Source: CAYNTC01 sp964432925
GTDB lineage: Bacteria; Planctomycetota; Phycisphaerae; Sedimentisphaerales; Anaerobacaceae
Assembly: GCA_964432925.1 (NCBI GenBank)
Contig: CAYSPM010000113.1
Span: 1 to 9,494, forward strand
Reading direction: 5' to 3'
Length of the DNA: 9,494 nt
The notes under the pieces were generated by a model that was not told the origin of the DNA, did no database searches, and saw nothing but the letters and a program-made list of their open reading frames with translations. Each line of letters starts with the position of its first letter. Positions within the stretch are counted from its first letter, which is position 1. Made by a program: the position numbers and the translations under genes. Positions 7,232-9,494 of this stretch are shown here, in pieces.

Positions 7232-7880
7232 ATGTCGAAAGAGGATTTACTTGATCCGGACAAAATACAAGCAAATCTAAAAACCAAGCGCATCGGCAAA
7301 AAGGTTCTCGTATACAAGTCTACGTCAAGCACGAACGATATAGCAACAGAGTATGCAAAGAACAAAAACAACGACGGGCTGGTAATTTTTGCCGAAGAGC
7401 AAANNNNNNNNNNNNNNNNNNNNNNNNNNNNNNNNNNNNNNNNNNNNNNNNNNNNNNNNNNNNNNNNNNNNNNNNNNNNNNNNNNNNNNNNNNNNNNNNN
7501 NNNGCAATCACACAGTCTGCGTTATCGGGATCGGCATCAACTGCCACCAGAAAAAGAGTTCTTTTCCTGCTGAGCTACAATCAACAGCAACAAGCATCGA
7601 CATTGAGGGCGGGGCAACTTGCGACAGAATTTCGTTGACCAAAAGACTGCTCAGCTCACTGGATGAATGGATCGAAGTCGCACAGAATAACGAAAACAAA
7701 ATAACGGACCAATGGCGTAGACGAAGCACCCTATTGGGCCATAGATTGACGTTGTTATATAACAGCAAAAGGTTTACTGGTAACTGCGTCGGAATAGATC
7801 CGAAAAAGGGACTCATCCTTCAACTCGACCAAGGTTCGGTGCGTATGTTCGACGCAGCACATACAACCATTGCCAAATAA
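7232..7880 (+). CDS. birA: Biotin--[acetyl-CoA-carboxylase] ligase, interrupted by an assembly gap
   Basis: The protein activates biotin with ATP and attaches it to the carboxyl-carrier subunit of biotin enzymes. The 57 codons before the gap include YKSTSSTNDIA (28-38), the family's biotin/ATP-site start, and end in FAEEQ, which normally leads straight into the GRGR loop. After the gap, from 7506, the frame continues with VCVIGIGINC and then a C-terminal SH3-like domain (LGHRLTLLYNSKRFTGNC and onward) to TAA. The missing part should hold GRGRxxR/W, KWPND and the catalytic Lys of KxxGIL. There is no N-terminal helix-turn-helix: the protein starts about 25 residues before the catalytic motif, so it is a class I enzyme without the DNA-binding repressor function. 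The two halves are in different frames as printed because the gap length is arbitrary, not because the gene is broken. It lies 8 bases after nadC. Confidence 0.9.
7404..7503. other. Assembly gap of exactly 100 N within birA
   Basis: One hundred consecutive N are the standard filler for a scaffold gap of unknown size. Frame on the left (codon starts at 7232+3k) and right (codon starts at 7506+3k) agree only if the true gap is a multiple of three. Comparison with the E. coli BirA layout suggests about 80-90 missing residues, so roughly 240-270 bases. Confidence 0.95.
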
Positions 7881-7891
7881 ATAATTACCAC

Positions 7892-9262
7892 CTATGTTTC
7901 GCCAGGCTTGACCTCTATTTTGACCGTATTTGATAGAAGTTTTCCGGGATAAACGGGATAATGCTTGAAAGACTCGGGTTCGTACCTTTCGGCAGCTTTG
8001 TCATTGGTTTTGATGCTGACCTGTAGCCCATTTCCATTAAACTGGACGCGATACTCACCTGCTTGCCTGAAGTCATATTGCTCGGCGATATCGAGCCGAT
8101 CAAACAGCGTTTTGGTTTCTCCCGGCTCGATCATCTCGGGCACGCCGCATGTTTGATGAGGCCCAGCCATATACTCGACCTGTTCACCATCAGGACCGAT
8201 AATTGTCATGGAATAATTTACCGCGACCTGCTGATGGTCATAAAACAACGCCGAATCACCTCCATTGATTAACTGTAAACGGAAGTGTATCGGCTCACCT
8301 AACTTGAATGCTTCGCGTTCCGGGGTTAAAAAAGTCCTCACCCCTTTGAGTCTTGGAGCAAGTTCTTTCAAGCGGCGTTCTTGTTCTCGTGCCACTCGCT
8401 CGATCTCTTCTTTCTCGTTTGCGATCCAGGTCTTGAACGGAATGGCTGAGAAGTGGATTTTCCATTTCTTCTCTGTATCCATTCGACGCACCATCCATAC
8501 CCAAGACCCGTCCTGCGCAAGATCTGCGTGCGAAATCCGGACGCCATAGATATATGCAAAGTATCTCGGACAATTTATCCAACGACCTATCCGCGGACGG
8601 ATTTTCTTCAAAACTTCCTTGACAGGAACCACGTCCAGGAAAAATGCCTCGGGTGAAGGATATTCCTTTACTTCTTCCTGAACCTCCCTCGAACAGAGCG
8701 AAAGCGCCATCTTCCAATCGGATTGCTCCAATGCGATCCAAAATTGCCTCACCATATTTGCGGCTTCAGGTTCAAGTTCAATGGACGTACCCTTGCCTCC
8801 CCTAGCCGTCAGTTTGGTATCAGTTGCTCCTGGCGCGCGAGTCTGAAATATCCAATGGACTCTCTGTGCCGAGACGCCCTCGCGGCTTTGAAATTTGCTG
8901 TCCTTTCGCCCATGGTTCAACCAGACACCGTATTTCACTCCAGCCTCCAGATCTACATATGCCCGACACTGGCGGTCATTAATCCATTCAATACGATTCA
9001 CTTTCAGCCTCGGTGGCATATCTCTGAACACCCATGAATGTCCTTTCCTCATAGGGCGGTCGAAGGTGACCGTGATGTGCTCGCGCACTGGGTCGACGCC
9101 CGTTGCGCCATTCGGTGGATCCAGCTCGACCACACGTGGGAAATTGGTTTGCCCCAAGTAGTTCACTTCATTGATCGCTCGCAGTGAGTGTGGCGTCTCG
9201 CAACTAGCAAGAGCAGCGAGAATGATAATTGCTAATAAGCAATTGGGGCGACTCTTAAGCAT
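7892..9262 (-). CDS. Multi-domain lipoprotein with Ig-like and NTF2-like regions, function unknown
   Basis: This 456-residue protein has a lipoprotein signal peptide (hydrophobic 9-18, lipobox LASC with Cys21). Residues 42-141 resemble a bacterial Ig-like domain of the SbsA/Big_5 type: the opening PRVVELDPPNGATGVDP, then ITVTFDRPM, then an edge strand ending in WIFQTR. Residues about 165-275 look NTF2-like (VRQFWIALEQSDWKMALSLC, then VWMVRRMD and WKIHFSAI), as in proteins that carry a small pocket domain. A charged helix (281-305, rich in Glu and Arg) leads to a C-terminal beta-sandwich (310-453) with FKLGEPIHFRLQLINGG and AGEYRVQFNG, similar to the BsuPI/intracellular proteinase inhibitor-like fold. 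No catalytic motif is visible, so a binding or structural envelope role is likely but unproven. The ATG at 9262 is preceded by CAGGAC as a ribosome site about seven bases away. It converges on birA with 11 bases between stop codons and no obvious terminator. Confidence 0.8.
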   Translation of the reverse strand: MLKSRPNCLLAIIILAALASCETPHSLRAINEVNYLGQTNFPRVVELDPPNGATGVDPVREHITVTFDRPMRKGHSWVFRDMPPRLKVNRIEWINDRQCRAYVDLEAGVKYGVWLNHGRKDSKFQSREGVSAQRVHWIFQTRAPGATDTKLTARGGKGTSIELEPEAANMVRQFWIALEQSDWKMALSLCSREVQEEVKEYPSPEAFFLDVVPVKEVLKKIRPRIGRWINCPRYFAYIYGVRISHADLAQDGSWVWMVRRMDTEKKWKIHFSAIPFKTWIANEKEEIERVAREQERRLKELAPRLKGVRTFLTPEREAFKLGEPIHFRLQLINGGDSALFYDHQQVAVNYSMTIIGPDGEQVEYMAGPHQTCGVPEMIEPGETKTLFDRLDIAEQYDFRQAGEYRVQFNGNGLQVSIKTNDKAAERYEPESFKHYPVYPGKLLSNTVKIEVKPGET

Positions 9263-9300
9263 ACAACTGTCCTGATTAAACCCAGTTTTGTATATTAATT

Positions 9301-9328
9301 ATTTTTGGTACCTTAATTAACACGTCAA
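9301..9328 (-). promoter_or_regulatory. Putative promoter of the lipoprotein gene
   Basis: On the minus strand TTGACG (9323-9328, five of six to the -35 consensus) is followed after 16 bases by AAAAAT (9301-9306, four of six to the -10 consensus). This would give a leader of about 30 bases before the ATG at 9262. The region is so AT-rich that chance matches are easy. Confidence 0.25.
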
Positions 9329-9349
9329 GGCCAGTTAAAATCTTGAAAC

Positions 9350-9467
9350 TTATCCAAAATTATCAAAAAATCGCCAGTAAATTTCAAGCTGGTAGAGAGC
9401 ATTTTTTATGTTCGTTTTTGATTTTGTCAAAAACCAAATCTGTAACCGTTCACAGTATTTTGGATAA
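9350..9467. repeat. Pair of 11-base inverted repeats, TTATCCAAAAT
   Basis: TTATCCAAAAT at 9350-9360 recurs exactly in inverse orientation as ATTTTGGATAA at 9457-9467, 96 bases apart. A second shorter inverted pair, CTTGAAA (9342-9348) and TTTCAAG (9382-9388), overlaps the same region. Spacing is wide for a terminator; two binding sites for one regulator is one possibility. Confidence 0.5.
9414..9434. promoter_or_regulatory. Perfect 8-bp palindrome, possible operator or weak hairpin
   Basis: GTTTTTGA (9414-9421), a five-base centre TTTTG, and TCAAAAAC (9427-9434) form a perfect inverted repeat. It lies about 86 bases upstream of the -35 candidate of the lipoprotein gene, between the two TTATCCAAAAT arms. 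The stem is mostly A-T pairs, so as an RNA hairpin it would be weak; a dimeric-regulator binding site is an alternative. No regulator family can be named. Confidence 0.35.
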
Positions 9468-9494
9468 TTGAAGTAAAACTGTGTTTTTGTCCGA

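Larger units (their letters stand above)
9263..9494. other. AT-rich non-coding region upstream of the lipoprotein gene
   Basis: No coding frame of note is visible in these 232 bases on either strand. The stretch is rich in A and T runs and holds several inverted repeats listed separately. It probably carries the control region of the minus-strand lipoprotein and may also serve a gene to the right of the window. Confidence 0.6.

Noticed and set aside
7389..7505. Separate ORF starting at ATG 7389 and running through the N-gap
   Set aside because: It joins the wrong frame left of the gap to the true birA frame on the right. It exists only because the gap has an arbitrary length.
8295..8741. 148-codon minus-strand ORF and other overlapping frames inside the lipoprotein gene
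   Set aside because: They overlap a gene with clear signal peptide, start site and domain structure, and their own products are low-complexity or unmatched.

Overview
The window looks like an ordinary chromosomal stretch of a free-living bacterium, taken from a draft or metagenome assembly. A run of exactly 100 N sits inside one gene. Base composition is moderate, with AT-rich intergenic regions, and the genetic code is standard. Three things point weakly to a planctomycete, perhaps of the Phycisphaerae: an ALDH4-type P5C dehydrogenase, a multi-domain lipoprotein with bacterial Ig-like folds, and a small CxxGxCP membrane-protein motif. This is an impression from protein style, not a proven placement.

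Layout from left to right. Bases 1-1592 (minus strand) hold pruA, the proline-catabolic P5C dehydrogenase; only about the last dozen C-terminal residues run off the left edge. A 204-base divergent intergenic region follows, with promoter-like sequences in both directions. On the plus strand come an M14 zinc carboxypeptidase lipoprotein resembling MpaA (1797-2618), a small frame-shifted DUF6132-like segment (2545-2733), and an SLC13/ArsB-type ion-transporter-superfamily permease (2735-4108). These are packed like an operon. After a 122-base spacer with a good sigma70-type promoter comes uvrB (4231-6216), then a spacer with a possible 14-codon lysine-rich ORF, then nadC (6333-7223) and birA (7232-7880) only 8 bases apart. 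birA is interrupted by the N-gap. Converging on it from the right, with 11 bases between the stop codons, is a 456-residue lipoprotein gene (7892-9262, minus strand). The last 232 bases are AT-rich, non-coding and contain several inverted repeats upstream of that gene.

How the genes relate. pruA, uvrB, nadC and birA are housekeeping genes for proline use, nucleotide excision repair, NAD synthesis and biotin attachment. nadC-birA is a familiar cofactor pair. The lipoprotein peptidase and the permease may together cut and import or export a small anionic compound, but the substrate cannot be read from the sequence.

I found no CRISPR array, RNA gene, transposase, phage gene or defence system. 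The items most worth checking are the out-of-frame DUF6132-like segment between peptidase and permease, the mis-sized gap in birA, and the palindromes before the right-hand lipoprotein. I do not see strong evidence for a new biological system here.
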